Shown: positions 43,450 through 53,187, counted from the stretch's first letter. The stretch is 64,000 bases of DNA from Enterobacteriaceae bacterium UBA5654 (GCA_002421005.1 DIJC01000014.1:511813-575812); one strand, 5' to 3'. Numbers and translations are program-made. The notes: generated by a model not told the origin, from the sequence alone.

Positions 43450-45450
43450 TTAAAAAAACTGCATCTCGCTAACCTGCTCACGCAGCGATTCAGTGCGTGG
43501 CGCATCGAGTGCCGCCATTGCGCGGGCGGCCTCCTGACGCATCTGCCTGAGCAACGCTTTGCGTCCGGATAAACCTGACGCGGCGCAAAGCTGGCTTTCA
43601 CTTTGCCGCGCCAGCCGACCGCGCAGCGCGGGCAGCGGCAGTTCAACCTGTAATAACAGCCGATGCAGACTGCCCACAGCCGCCATCAGCGGGCGATGAG
43701 CAAAGGCAAAACTCGCCAGTTCCTGCCAGTCATCATCATTAAGCATAGCGTCATCGCTGGCAGTCAGGGGAAATGTCTCATCCAGCCACGGCGTCAGCCA
43801 GCGCAGGTCGCGAAGCAGCCGCTGATGCTCATGCGCCGCCAGCGTCTGTCCGCTGGCGGTAAGCGGACGCAGCGCCATCGCGGTATAGCAGCCGCTACTG
43901 GCTTCACGATGCGTCCCGATGCGTACCAGCGTAAAGCCACAGCGTTGCCAGAAGCGCCACAGCTCTGGCGTGTAGCCAAAGCTGACCGAAAGGTAATCGC
44001 ACCCCTGCGCCGCCAGCCACGCCTGTTCAACCAGCCTTTGCCCTGTCCCCTGGCGCTGAGCCTGCGGATGTACCGCAATCCGACTGATGCGCAGCGCTTT
44101 TAGGGTGGCGGCAAATGGGCTGCCGCCGTGTGCCGCCAGCGACTGCGCCACCAGATTGCCACGCGGTCGGCGAAATCCGGCCCACACCGCCTGACTTAGC
44201 GCCGGGCTTAGTCCCCCTTCCTCAACCAGCCATAGCGCCCCGGCGGGAACGGTATCGCTGCGGGCGGCAATAAAATGCTGGCCTGGCGCATCCATCATTC
44301 GACGCAGGTCCAGCGGCGAAGTGCGATAGTGCGCACCGGAAAGAAGCTGGTACAGCGCGCCAGGCAGCGCCGGATGCGTCCGCCATGCTTGCTGTTCGAC
44401 GGGCGTAAAATAAATATCGCCCTGCGGAGGAACATGAAAAGTGGCATCGGTGAATAACAGCGCCGCGTTGACGATGTGTTCCAGCGGACAGCCCTGCGCC
44501 CAGCGCTGCGGTTGCGCAAGAGTAAAAGCGCGCAACTGCGGGAAACGGGCGCAAAACTTAAGCAAAAAGCCGCGGCCGGTGCCTTCATAACCCTGTACGG
44601 TGGTGGTCAACAGCACGCGCGGAAAACGCGCCGTCAGCTGTTGCAACAACGGGCCGGGGATGGCGGCGGCTTCATCAACGATCAGCCAGTCGGCGGTTTC
44701 ATCAGAGGCCAGCAGCGCATCGGGAGCCATAAACCGGTAGCCCTCGCCTGCAAAGCTGGCCAGCACGTCGGTTGCCGCTTTCGCAGGCGCGGTGACAAGA
44801 GTCTTGCCCGCAGTGCGGCGGATAAGCATCCCGGCCAGCGCCGATTTTCCCCGTCCGCGCTCCGCCGTCAGCACGGCAATCCCGGCGGGCATTTCCGCCA
44901 GTTGGGCAAGAATGCGCGCCTGTTCAGCGGCAGGCTGGCCGCAGGCCGGATGCCAGCGCGGGCGCGGCACAGTGTCCGGCACCTGCAATGGCTGGCCCTG
45001 CTGCCAGATAAGCGTGTCAGGGTGATGTTTAATATGATGGCAAAAATGCTGAATAAAATTCGGCGTGGGGATGGGGTCTGGCGTGTCGCTCCAGCGCACG
45101 GCGTCTTCGTCCGGCAGTTCAGCCCAGCGGGACAGCGGCGGAGTGAGCAATACCAACCAGCTTCCGGCGCGCAGCGTGCCGCTGAGCGCGGCAAAGGCGG
45201 CTACGTCAAAGCCCCACCGGGCGTCAAACACCGCATGATGAAATTCCCGCCCCAGCAGGGTCATTAACGCGCCGGGCGGACAGTGCGGCTCCGGCATGGC
45301 CTGCGGGCTGACGCTAAGCCAGTCTCCGACAAGCATGGTCCGCAAATGCTCCGCCTGCGCCAGCGTCCAGCGCTCATCGCCACTGATGACCAGCAGGCGG
45401 CGAAGCCCTTCCTGCGCCATTGTTGCCGTAAGCGCCCGTAATTCATCCAT
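43450..45450 (-). CDS. tmcA: tRNA(Met) cytidine acetyltransferase TmcA
   Basis: Makes N4-acetylcytidine at the wobble position of elongator tRNA-Met, using acetyl-CoA and ATP. The 666 residues contain an N-terminal DUF1726 part, an RNA-helicase-like ATPase (Walker A TAERGRGKSALAG at about 201-213, Walker B WLIVDEAAAIPG) and a GNAT domain (VHPQAQRQGTGQRLVEQAW, about 462-480), then a C-terminal tRNA-binding tail. Close to the E. coli length of 671. 22 bases after ypfJ, so probably one transcript. Confidence 0.96.
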   Translation of the reverse strand: MDELRALTATMAQEGLRRLLVISGDERWTLAQAEHLRTMLVGDWLSVSPQAMPEPHCPPGALMTLLGREFHHAVFDARWGFDVAAFAALSGTLRAGSWLVLLTPPLSRWAELPDEDAVRWSDTPDPIPTPNFIQHFCHHIKHHPDTLIWQQGQPLQVPDTVPRPRWHPACGQPAAEQARILAQLAEMPAGIAVLTAERGRGKSALAGMLIRRTAGKTLVTAPAKAATDVLASFAGEGYRFMAPDALLASDETADWLIVDEAAAIPGPLLQQLTARFPRVLLTTTVQGYEGTGRGFLLKFCARFPQLRAFTLAQPQRWAQGCPLEHIVNAALLFTDATFHVPPQGDIYFTPVEQQAWRTHPALPGALYQLLSGAHYRTSPLDLRRMMDAPGQHFIAARSDTVPAGALWLVEEGGLSPALSQAVWAGFRRPRGNLVAQSLAAHGGSPFAATLKALRISRIAVHPQAQRQGTGQRLVEQAWLAAQGCDYLSVSFGYTPELWRFWQRCGFTLVRIGTHREASSGCYTAMALRPLTASGQTLAAHEHQRLLRDLRWLTPWLDETFPLTASDDAMLNDDDWQELASFAFAHRPLMAAVGSLHRLLLQVELPLPALRGRLARQSESQLCAASGLSGRKALLRQMRQEAARAMAALDAPRTESLREQVSEMQFF

Positions 45451-45472
45451 GACAGCCCTTTATTGTGCCCGG

Positions 45473-46339
45473 TTAGAGAGTTTTACCGAAGGTATTACAC
45501 TGCGCCGGATCGCCGCTGTCAAAACCACGCTTAAACCAGCTGTAGCGCTGCTCGGAAGTGCCGTGGGTGAAGCTGTCCGGCACCACGCGGCCCTGACTTT
45601 GCTTTTGCAGGCGGTCATCGCCGATGGCTTCCGCCGCATTCAGCGCTTCCTGCACGTCGCCCGCTTCCAGCACGCCCTGTTTTTGCATATCGTTGCCCCA
45701 GACGCCCGCGAAGCAGTCAGCCTGCAATTCCATGCGCACCGAAAGACGATTAACCTCCGCCTGAGATGCATTCTGCTGTTGCTGACGCACTTTGGCTTCA
45801 ATGCCCAGCAGTTTTTGCACGTGGTGTCCGACTTCATGCGCGATCACATAGCCCTGCGCAAAGTCGCCATCCGCGCCAAGTTTGGTTTTCATATCATCGT
45901 AGAAGGAGAGATCGACATACACGGTGCTGTCTGCCGGGCAATAGAACGGTCCCATCACCGATTGCCCGGTGCCACAGCCGGTTCCGGTATAGCCCCGGTA
46001 CAGCACCAGACGGGGCTGCTGATATTGACGCCCCATATCTTTAAACAATTTGTCCCAGGTTTCTTCGGTGGTTCCCAGAATCACTTTGGTGAATTTAGCC
46101 GACTCTTCATCCTGCGGGCTGACTGAGCGCTGGGTACTCTGTTGGGAGACCGGCTCGCCGGTCAGTAAACCGGTCAGATCAACGCCGTAATACCCGGCTA
46201 CCACGACCACCAGCAGGATAATAATCCCGCCTTTGCCGGTGGGAATGCGAAAGCCGCGTCCGCCGCCCATCATCGGCGATCCAGAGTCGTTCCGCCTGTC
46301 CTCTACGTTGTCACTTTCCCGACTCCCTTGCCAGCGCAT
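45473..46339 (-). CDS. ypfJ: Membrane-anchored zinc metalloprotease-like protein YpfJ
   Basis: A 288-residue member of the neutral zinc metallopeptidase family (PF04228). One membrane helix (about 38-55) places the domain outside the cytosol. The zinc motif HEVGH at 168-172 and a later Glu in MELQAD complete the metallopeptidase site. The open frame extends five codons upstream (MAEVV), but the ATG at 46339 has GAGGTCGTT as SD and matches the family start MRWQG. Substrate unknown. Confidence 0.93.
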   Translation of the reverse strand: MRWQGSRESDNVEDRRNDSGSPMMGGGRGFRIPTGKGGIIILLVVVVAGYYGVDLTGLLTGEPVSQQSTQRSVSPQDEESAKFTKVILGTTEETWDKLFKDMGRQYQQPRLVLYRGYTGTGCGTGQSVMGPFYCPADSTVYVDLSFYDDMKTKLGADGDFAQGYVIAHEVGHHVQKLLGIEAKVRQQQQNASQAEVNRLSVRMELQADCFAGVWGNDMQKQGVLEAGDVQEALNAAEAIGDDRLQKQSQGRVVPDSFTHGTSEQRYSWFKRGFDSGDPAQCNTFGKTL

Positions 46340-46420
46340 AACGACCTCTGCCATTTAATTATTGATGTTGATTATGATCGTAGGCGGTATAGCGCAGGAT
46401 TACCACTGAAAAGCGGGTGT

Positions 46421-46451
46421 AAAAAGCCAGAGGATGAGGCTCATCCTCTGG
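46421..46451 (-). terminator. Terminator downstream of purC
   Basis: CCAGAGGATGA pairs perfectly with TCATCCTCTGG around GGC and is followed on the minus strand by CTTTTTAC, 18 bases past the purC stop. Confidence 0.88.
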
Positions 46452-46469
46452 TAAGTGCGGCGAAGAGGA

Positions 46470-47183
46470 TTAATCCAGCTTCACGCCCAGGCGATGCGCA
46501 ACGGCTTCATACGCCTCAATCACCCCGCCGAGGCTCTGGCGGAAACGGTCTTTGTCCATTTTATCAAGGGTTTCTTTGTCCCACAGGCGGCTGCCATCCG
46601 GGGAGAATTCATCACCCAGCACCACTTCCCCTTTGTACAGACCGAACTCCAGTTTGAAATCGACGAGGATCAGACCCGCGTCATCAAACAGTTTTTTCAG
46701 CACGTCGTTGGCTTTGTAAGTCAGCTCTTTCATTCGCGCGAGGTTTTCTTTGTTCACCCAGCCGAAGGTTTCGCAGTAGGAATCGTTGATCATCGGATCG
46801 TGCATGGCGTCATTTTTCAGGAACAGATCGAACAGCGGCGGATCCAGCTCAATGCCCTCTTCCACGCCCAGACGCTTCACCAGCGAACCGGCGGCGCGGT
46901 TACGCACCACGCATTCGACCGGCACCATTTCCAGCTTTTTGACCAGGCATTCGGTATCGGAAAGCAGCGCTTCCATCTGGGTTGGGATGCCCGCTTCTGC
47001 CAGCTTGCTCATAATGAAATAGTTGAACTTGTTGTTCACCATGCCTTTACGATCAAACTGCTCAATGCGTGCGCCGTCCCCTGCTGACGTATCATTGCGG
47101 AATTCGAGCACCAACAGATCCGGGTTTTCCGTGCTGTATACGGTTTTCGCTTTACCACGATACAACTCAGCTTGCTTTTGCAT
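46470..47183 (-). CDS. purC: SAICAR synthase PurC
   Basis: Phosphoribosylaminoimidazole-succinocarboxamide synthase of de novo purine synthesis: joins CAIR and aspartate using ATP. The 237 residues equal E. coli PurC, opening ELYRGKAKTVY with later VECVVRNRAAGSL (about 81-93) and DFKLEFG (about 176-182). A PurR box lies upstream. It is downstream of dapA-bamC, separated by a terminator. Confidence 0.98.
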   Translation of the reverse strand: MQKQAELYRGKAKTVYSTENPDLLVLEFRNDTSAGDGARIEQFDRKGMVNNKFNYFIMSKLAEAGIPTQMEALLSDTECLVKKLEMVPVECVVRNRAAGSLVKRLGVEEGIELDPPLFDLFLKNDAMHDPMINDSYCETFGWVNKENLARMKELTYKANDVLKKLFDDAGLILVDFKLEFGLYKGEVVLGDEFSPDGSRLWDKETLDKMDKDRFRQSLGGVIEAYEAVAHRLGVKLD

Positions 47184-47233
47184 CTTTATTACTCCAGCTT
47201 TGATTTAACGTTAAAAATTGCGCTTTTCTGTCT

Positions 47234-47249
47234 ACGCACACGTTTGCGT
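47234..47249. promoter_or_regulatory. PurR operator upstream of purC
   Basis: ACGCACACGTTTGCGT matches the PurR consensus ACGCAAACGTTTGCGT at 15 of 16 positions and lies 50 bases upstream of the purC start. PurR with hypoxanthine or guanine should repress purC. Confidence 0.9.
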
Positions 47250-47257
47250 AGGCGGCA

Positions 47258-47287
47258 GAAAAAAGGGCCGGATTGCTCCAGCCCTGT
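47258..47287 (-). terminator. Terminator downstream of bamC
   Basis: On the minus strand AGGGCTGG pairs with CCGGCCCT (one G-T pair) and six Ts follow. It is nested just before the PurR box of purC, so readthrough from dapA-bamC is limited. Confidence 0.8.
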
Positions 47288-47290
47288 TAA

Positions 47291-48325
47291 TTACTTACTG
47301 AATGCAGCCTGGAAGACGGCAACCAGCGCATCATTCTGCGACTGGGTCAGCGTATGACCTTTCGGATCGATGAACTGCAGGCTGCTGCGGTTATCGAGGT
47401 CGCCGACCTGAAGTTTATAGTCCCCGGAAACCAGACCCGGATCGCTTGCGCCCAGTTCCTGCCAGTCGCTGTCAGAAAGCGGCTTGTAAGTGACCGCGAT
47501 GTTACCCTGCGAACGGGTGCTGTCGGTGACTTTCATGCCCACTTTTTCCAGCGCGGCTGGCAGACGCTGCCAGACGACGTTGAACGGTCCGCGCACCACC
47601 AGCATCGGCAGGCCGGTATCGTCAGCGGCGCTCTGCACGTCCAGCGTGGAGCTGGTACGGCTTTCGGCGGCGCTCTGCGCGTCGCTGGCGTTTTTATCCA
47701 GTCCGGCAGAAATGACGTTCAGCATCTGCGCGCTGTAGCGTTGTAAAGAAGAGGTATCGGCGACAGGTTTACCTGCCTGCTCAAGCTGAACCAGCTTAAC
47801 CGACACCGCCTGCTGATAGCCCTGCGGCTTCACGCTGATTTGATAGCGGCCACGATACTGCTCGTCTTCATCCAGACGGTTCCAGTTCACCCAGTCGGTT
47901 GTCAGGGTCTGACCTGCGTCATCACGATTTGCAATGCTGTAGTTCTGCGCCTGAATCACGCTCACGACCTGCGGCCAGAGCGAGCTGGTGCGGCTGTTTT
48001 CGACCAGCAGCGTGGATGTGTCGCCTTTAAATTGCGTGCGGGCACCTGAAACCAGCGCCAGCGGCTGTGCTGGCGGGCGGATATCCAGCGCTTTACCCAC
48101 TGCGCCACTGCCGTTCGTGACGGGCACGTTATAGTCGCCGTTCTGTACCGGCAGGATCAACCCCGCTGGCGCATGAAGTTCAGCAAGCGGATCGGCGTCC
48201 AGGTAGGACTCATCACCGCTTACCTGACGCTTGTAGCGCGAGTCAGAATTACAGGCGGCGAGAAGCATGACAAGTGAAACGCCCGCAACCTTCGCCAGGC
48301 GCGACTTTTGTACTGAGTAAGCCAT
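47291..48325 (-). CDS. bamC: Outer-membrane assembly lipoprotein BamC
   Basis: A lipoprotein of the BAM complex that inserts beta-barrel proteins in the outer membrane (formerly NlpB). The lipobox LLAAC puts the lipidated Cys at residue 25. An unstructured N-terminal stretch is followed by two helix-grip domains. The frame begins with a TTG one codon earlier, but the ATG at 48325 with AGGGAG gives 344 residues as in E. coli. 16 bases downstream of dapA, the usual dapA-bamC unit. Confidence 0.96.
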   Translation of the reverse strand: MAYSVQKSRLAKVAGVSLVMLLAACNSDSRYKRQVSGDESYLDADPLAELHAPAGLILPVQNGDYNVPVTNGSGAVGKALDIRPPAQPLALVSGARTQFKGDTSTLLVENSRTSSLWPQVVSVIQAQNYSIANRDDAGQTLTTDWVNWNRLDEDEQYRGRYQISVKPQGYQQAVSVKLVQLEQAGKPVADTSSLQRYSAQMLNVISAGLDKNASDAQSAAESRTSSTLDVQSAADDTGLPMLVVRGPFNVVWQRLPAALEKVGMKVTDSTRSQGNIAVTYKPLSDSDWQELGASDPGLVSGDYKLQVGDLDNRSSLQFIDPKGHTLTQSQNDALVAVFQAAFSK

Positions 48326-48341
48326 CAAATCTCCCTAAACT

Positions 48342-49220
48342 TTACAGCAATCCGGCATGTTTCAGCGCTGCTCTGACGATTTCACGACCGTGGTCGGTAA
48401 TCGGCGTCATCGGCAGGCGCATCGTATCGGTCGCTACAAGTCCCAATTCCTTACAGGCCCATTTCACCGGGATCGGATTGGGTTCGACAAATAATTTAGT
48501 GTGTAACGGCATCAGGCGCTGATTAATTGCGCGAGCCTCAGCAAACTGCCCTTCTGCCGCCAGTTTACACATTTCAGCCATATCACGGGCTGCAACGTTC
48601 GTAGTTACCGAAATGACGCCATGGCCACCGAGCTGCATGAAATCCAACGCCGTAGCGTCATCGCCGCTGAGCAGAACAAAGTCATCTGAAACCAGCTCTT
48701 TGATCAGGTGAACGCGGCTTAAGTTCCCCGTTGCTTCCTTAATACCGACAATATTTTTAATTTCTGCCAGTCGGCCTACGGTTTCTGGCAGCATATCGCA
48801 GCCGGTACGCGAGGGAACATTATACAGAATTTGCGGCAGGTCAGTATGTTCTGCGATCGCTTTGAAATGCTGGAACAAACCTTCCTGAGTGGGACGATTG
48901 TAATACGGGGTGACGGTCAGGCAACCGACGATACCGCTATTGTTGAAACGCTGGGTCAGGCTGATCGCCTCTGCGGTTGCATTTGCCCCCGTTCCGGCAA
49001 TAACAGGGATGCGCCCGTCGGCCAGTTCAACGGTCATCATAACGACATCACCATGCTCATCATGGCTTAGCGTGGCAGACTCACCCGTAGTTCCCACTGA
49101 AACAATGGCTGACGTTCCGTTATCTACATGATAGTCAATGAGTTTTTTCAGGCTTGACCGGCAGACCTTACCTTTTTCATCCATCGGTGTGACAAGCGCG
49201 ACAATACTTCCCGTGAACAT
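48342..49220 (-). CDS. dapA: 4-hydroxy-tetrahydrodipicolinate synthase DapA
   Basis: First committed enzyme of lysine/DAP synthesis, condensing pyruvate with aspartate semialdehyde. The 292 residues match E. coli. The Schiff-base lysine is in VGIKEATGN (about 161), Tyr133 in LYNVPSRTGCD, and Thr44-45 in GTTGES. Feedback-inhibited by lysine in E. coli. Divergent from gcvR. Confidence 0.98.
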   Translation of the reverse strand: MFTGSIVALVTPMDEKGKVCRSSLKKLIDYHVDNGTSAIVSVGTTGESATLSHDEHGDVVMMTVELADGRIPVIAGTGANATAEAISLTQRFNNSGIVGCLTVTPYYNRPTQEGLFQHFKAIAEHTDLPQILYNVPSRTGCDMLPETVGRLAEIKNIVGIKEATGNLSRVHLIKELVSDDFVLLSGDDATALDFMQLGGHGVISVTTNVAARDMAEMCKLAAEGQFAEARAINQRLMPLHTKLFVEPNPIPVKWACKELGLVATDTMRLPMTPITDHGREIVRAALKHAGLL

Positions 49221-49365
49221 GGGTCATCCTCTGTGCTGACAAGAACCTTAATGTTACGTTTGGTCCTGTAATAAAAGCAAGAGACGCAGGGCTTTGAGCC
49301 GGTTGTATGACGGTTTTTTTTATGCTTTCCTAATGATTACCTCACCTCTTAAAGGAAGAACGGGT

Positions 49366-49938
49366 TTGACTGGCTCATCACAACACTATCTGGTTATCAC
49401 TGCGCTGGGGGCTGACCGCCCAGGAATCGTCAATACGATCACCCGTCATGTCAGTAGCTGCGGTTGTAATATCGAGGACAGCCGTCTGGCTATGCTTGGT
49501 GATGAGTTCACGTTCATCATGCTGCTTTCCGGGAGCTGGAATGCCATCACTCTGATTGAATCCACCCTGCCGTTAAAAGGCGCTGAGCTGGATTTACTGA
49601 TCGTCATGAAGCGTACCACCGCGCATTTGCGCCAGCCCATGCCAGCTACGGTCTGGGTACAGGTTGACGTGCCTGACTCGCCTCATCTCATTGAGCGCTT
49701 CACTACCCTGTTTTATACTCACGACATGAATATTGCCGAACTGGTTTCACGTACCCAGCCCGGTAGCGAGACTGCGGTCCCGCAGCTATTCATCCAGATC
49801 ACCGCCCACAGTCCCGCCTCGCAGGATGCGTCAATTTTTGAGCAGGCGTTTAAAGCCCTATGTACAGAATTGAATGCGCAGGGCAGTATTAATATCGTCA
49901 ATTATTCACAGCATGATGAACAGAATGGAGTTTTGTAA
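49366..49938 (+). CDS. gcvR: Glycine cleavage system regulatory protein GcvR
   Basis: A 190-residue protein with two ACT domains (about 6-80 and 92-170) that binds glycine and antagonises the activator GcvA. The open frame begins at 49294, but the family start is met by TTG at 49366 (MTGSSQHYLVITALGADRPG), with AAAGGAAG upstream and the exact E. coli length. The ATG at 49333 has no SD. The stop overlaps bcp by one base. Confidence 0.92.
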   Translation: MTGSSQHYLVITALGADRPGIVNTITRHVSSCGCNIEDSRLAMLGDEFTFIMLLSGSWNAITLIESTLPLKGAELDLLIVMKRTTAHLRQPMPATVWVQVDVPDSPHLIERFTTLFYTHDMNIAELVSRTQPGSETAVPQLFIQITAHSPASQDASIFEQAFKALCTELNAQGSINIVNYSQHDEQNGVL

Positions 49939-50408
49939 TGAATCCACTGAAAGCCGGTGATACTGCACCGAAATTTAGCTTGCCCGATCAGGACGGAGAA
50001 CAAGTAAATTTGGCCGACTTCCAGGGACAGCGCGTTTTGGTCTATTTTTACCCGAAAGCAATGACCCCAGGCTGCACCGTACAAGCCTGCGGCCTGCGCG
50101 ACAACATGGACGAGTTGAAGAAAGCGGGTGTGGACGTGCTGGGCATCAGCACGGATAAACCAGAAAAGCTGTCGCGTTTTGCCGAAAAAGAGCTGCTGAA
50201 CTTTACGCTGCTCTCTGACGAAGATCACCAGGTTTGCGAACAGTTTGGCGTCTGGGGTGAGAAATCATTTATGGGTAAAACCTATGATGGCATCCACCGG
50301 ATCAGCTTTTTGATCGACCCGGACGGTAAAATCGAACACGTTTTTGACGATTTCAAAACCAGCAATCACCATGACATCGTGTTGAACTGGATAAAAGCCA
50401 GCGCCTGA
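49938..50408 (+). CDS. bcp: Thiol peroxidase Bcp (peroxiredoxin Q)
   Basis: A 156-residue peroxiredoxin that reduces hydroperoxides using thioredoxin. The peroxidatic and resolving cysteines are five residues apart in MTPGCTVQACGLRD (about C46 and C51), the atypical 2-Cys PrxQ pattern. Translationally coupled to gcvR by TAATG. In E. coli K-12 the hyf hydrogenase operon follows; here perM is the next gene. Confidence 0.97.
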   Translation: MNPLKAGDTAPKFSLPDQDGEQVNLADFQGQRVLVYFYPKAMTPGCTVQACGLRDNMDELKKAGVDVLGISTDKPEKLSRFAEKELLNFTLLSDEDHQVCEQFGVWGEKSFMGKTYDGIHRISFLIDPDGKIEHVFDDFKTSNHHDIVLNWIKASA

Positions 50409-50417
50409 TTGTTATCA

Positions 50418-50435
50418 GCGGCCCGTCCGGGCCGC
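50418..50435. terminator. GC-rich hairpin between bcp and perM
   Basis: GCGGCCC-GTCC-GGGCCGC is a perfect 7-bp stem in the 32-base gap between convergent bcp and perM. T runs are poor on both sides, so termination efficiency is uncertain. Confidence 0.5.
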
Positions 50436-50440
50436 CTCGT

Positions 50441-51502
50441 TTACTCTTCCAGCGTCAGGCCATCGGGCCAGGCATGAACCACCGCTTTAATCAGCGTCGC
50501 CAGCGGAATGGCGAAAAAGACGCCCCAGAATCCCCACAGTCCACCGAAAATCACCACCGATAAAATAATCACCAGGGGATGCAGGTTTACCGCCTCGGAA
50601 AACAGCACCGGCACCAGCAAGTTACCGTCCAACCCCTGAATAATGAGATAGACCGCGAAGCAGCTCCAGAACTCAGTGCCCAGTCCAAACTGGAACAGCG
50701 CCACGCAAATCACCGGAATGGTGACCACAAATGCGCCGATATAGGGGATCAACACCGAGAATCCGACCAGCACCGCCAGCAGCAGCGAATAGTTAAGGCC
50801 AAACAGAATAAAGCCAATCCAGGTGGCCACACCGACGACGATCATTTCCAGCACTTTACCGCGAATATAATTGGTAATTTGCTGATTCATCTCCAGCCAG
50901 ACCTGCCCCGCCAGCCCGCGATTGCGCGGCAGAATGCGCCGCACGGCGTTAAGCATCTGTTCTTTATCTTTCACGAGGAAGAAGACCATCAGCGGGACCA
51001 GCACCAGATAAACCGCGATAGTCAGCAGCCCTACCAGCGAGGCGAGAGAGTATTTCACGACGGAGTCACCGAGCGTCAGCATCCGCGAACGCATATTTTC
51101 CGCCATCGCATCAATAATCCCCGCGTCCATTAACGCCGGATAACGACGCGGCAGCGTGGCGGCATACTCGGAAACTTTATTCAACATGCCGGGCATATCA
51201 CGGATCAGATAAATGCCCTGCTGCCAGGCAACCGGCAGAACCACCAGCGCCATCAGTAGCAGGATGCCGACGAAGAAGACCAGCACAATTGACGCCGACC
51301 AGCGCCGGGAACAGCCGATGCGTTGCAGGCGGGCCGTCGGCCACTCCAGCAGGTAGGCCAGCACAATCGCGACCAGCAGCGGGGCCAGCAGGCCACTGAA
51401 GAAAAACAGGATACAAAAGCCTGCCACCAGTATGACCAGCAGCGCAATCGCCTCCGGGTCGCTGAAGCGACGGCGATACCACTGCATTAGCATTTCAAGC
51501 AT
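50441..51502 (-). CDS. perM: AI-2E family transporter PerM (YfgO)
   Basis: A 353-residue multispanning membrane protein of the AI-2E/UPF0118 family, the same length as E. coli YfgO/PerM. Hydrophobic helices cluster at about 18-75 and 150-175, and three to four more lie between 210 and 335. The family includes autoinducer exporters and Na+/H+ antiporters; the role of this member is not settled. Divergent from bepA. Confidence 0.92.
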   Translation of the reverse strand: MLEMLMQWYRRRFSDPEAIALLVILVAGFCILFFFSGLLAPLLVAIVLAYLLEWPTARLQRIGCSRRWSASIVLVFFVGILLLMALVVLPVAWQQGIYLIRDMPGMLNKVSEYAATLPRRYPALMDAGIIDAMAENMRSRMLTLGDSVVKYSLASLVGLLTIAVYLVLVPLMVFFLVKDKEQMLNAVRRILPRNRGLAGQVWLEMNQQITNYIRGKVLEMIVVGVATWIGFILFGLNYSLLLAVLVGFSVLIPYIGAFVVTIPVICVALFQFGLGTEFWSCFAVYLIIQGLDGNLLVPVLFSEAVNLHPLVIILSVVIFGGLWGFWGVFFAIPLATLIKAVVHAWPDGLTLEE

Positions 51503-51720
51503 AAAACCTTCCCTGAGGGTGTTACCGGGGCGATGGGGGAATTGTATCTAACTGTCACCAAAAAGCCTTCGCTTTTTAAGCGCTGTCGGGCAAAGATTAT
51601 TCATTAAACAATTATAATTTTCTTTCGATCCGCTGGCGGTTAAAATTGCCCGCACCGGGCGACGGAACATTACCCGGGATCACCGGTCAAACTGGCAAAC
51701 CAAACTACAGGACTTAGGTT

Positions 51721-53187
51721 ATGTTCGGGCAGTTGAAAAAGACGCTAATAGCGACGCTTATCGCAACGCTTACGCTGGCACAGGCGGTGCCGGCGTTTGC
51801 AGATATCTCATCGGATACGCTGCCAGATATGGGCACATCTGCCGGGAGCACGCTCTCGATTGGGCAGGAAATGCAGATGGGAGATTATTATGTTCGCCAG
51901 CTTCGCGGTAGCGCGCCGCTGATCAACGATCCTCTTCTGGTGCAATACATTAATTCGCTGGGAATGAGACTGGTAACGCACGCCAACTCTGTGCGCACGC
52001 CGTTCCACTTCTACCTCATCAAAAATGACGAAATAAACGCCTTCGCTTTCTTCGGCGGTAATGTCGTGCTGCACGCCGCGCTGTTCCGCTATGCCGATAA
52101 CGAAAGCCAGCTGGCTTCGGTCATGGCACACGAAATATCTCACGTCACCCAGCGACATCTGGCGCGGGCGATGGAGGATCAAAAAAACAGTGCGCCGCTG
52201 ACCTGGGCGGGCGCGCTTGGCTCTATTCTGCTGGCAATGGCCAATCCACAGGCGGGGATGGCAGCCATGACTGGCACCCTTGCGGGTTCGCGCCAGAGCG
52301 TCATTACCTTTACCCAGCAGAATGAACAGGAAGCTGACCGCATCGGCATTCAGGTTTTACAGCGTTCCGGGTTCGACCCGCAGGCGATGCCCGGCTTTCT
52401 GGAAAAACTGCTCGATCAGGCTCGTTACGCTACCCGACCGCCGGAAATTTTATTAACTCACCCGCTGCCGGAAAGCCGTCTGTCCGACGCCCGTAACCGC
52501 GCAAACCAGATGCGTTCGGTGGTCGTCCAGTCCTCCACCGATTTCTATCTCGCCCAGGCCCGTATCCTCGGCATGTATAATTCCGGGCGCAACCAGCTCA
52601 CCAACGATATGCTGGAAAGCTGGGACAAAGGCAATATTCGCGAGCAACACGCCGCGCGGTATGGTCGGGCGCTACAGGCAATGCAAACCGGTCGCTTTGC
52701 TGAAGCCAGCCAGACGCTTGCGCCGCTGCTGAAAGCCGAGCCGGATAACGCCTGGTATCTCGATTTAGCCACCGATATCGATCTGGGGCAGCAGAAAACC
52801 GCCGACGCTATCGCCCGACTCAAAAATGCGAAGGAGCTCCGTACCAATCCGGTCCTTCAGCTTAACCTTGCCAATGCTCTGGTGCAGGCAGGCCAGATGA
52901 ACGAAGCCATCGCCATTCTTAACCGCTATACGTTTACCTATAAAGACGACCCTAACGGCTGGGATCTGCTGGCACAGGCTGAAGCCAACAGTAACCATCG
53001 CGACCGGGAACAGGCGGCGCGCGCTGAGGGGCTGGCTTTGCAGGGACAGTTGGATCAGGCGATCACGCTGTTGAGCAGCGCCAGTTCGCAGGTTAAGCTC
53101 GGCAGTCAGCAGCAGGCGCGGTACGATGCGCGCATCGATCAGCTGCGCCAGCTCCAGCAACGCTTCCGCCCGTATGAAAAAATGTAA
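51721..53187 (+). CDS. bepA: Periplasmic chaperone/metalloprotease BepA (YfgC)
   Basis: Quality control of the outer membrane: helps LptD mature and degrades misassembled BAM substrates. The 488 residues carry a Sec signal (cleaved near AFA-D, residue 27), an M48 protease domain with HEISH at 137-141, and a C-terminal TPR region (about 310-485). E. coli bepA is in the sigma-E regulon. Nine bases separate it from yfgD. Confidence 0.96.
   Translation: MFGQLKKTLIATLIATLTLAQAVPAFADISSDTLPDMGTSAGSTLSIGQEMQMGDYYVRQLRGSAPLINDPLLVQYINSLGMRLVTHANSVRTPFHFYLIKNDEINAFAFFGGNVVLHAALFRYADNESQLASVMAHEISHVTQRHLARAMEDQKNSAPLTWAGALGSILLAMANPQAGMAAMTGTLAGSRQSVITFTQQNEQEADRIGIQVLQRSGFDPQAMPGFLEKLLDQARYATRPPEILLTHPLPESRLSDARNRANQMRSVVVQSSTDFYLAQARILGMYNSGRNQLTNDMLESWDKGNIREQHAARYGRALQAMQTGRFAEASQTLAPLLKAEPDNAWYLDLATDIDLGQQKTADAIARLKNAKELRTNPVLQLNLANALVQAGQMNEAIAILNRYTFTYKDDPNGWDLLAQAEANSNHRDREQAARAEGLALQGQLDQAITLLSSASSQVKLGSQQQARYDARIDQLRQLQQRFRPYEKM

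Noticed and set aside
43374..43646. N-terminal extension of YpfH into tmcA
   Set aside because: The strong SD and family start at 43373 explain the gene; the extension only reads tmcA sequence in another frame.
51560..51577. AAAAAGC-CTTC-GCTTTTT hairpin between perM and bepA
   Set aside because: Only two GC pairs and positioned upstream of both divergent genes, so termination is unlikely; probably chance in AT-rich promoter sequence.
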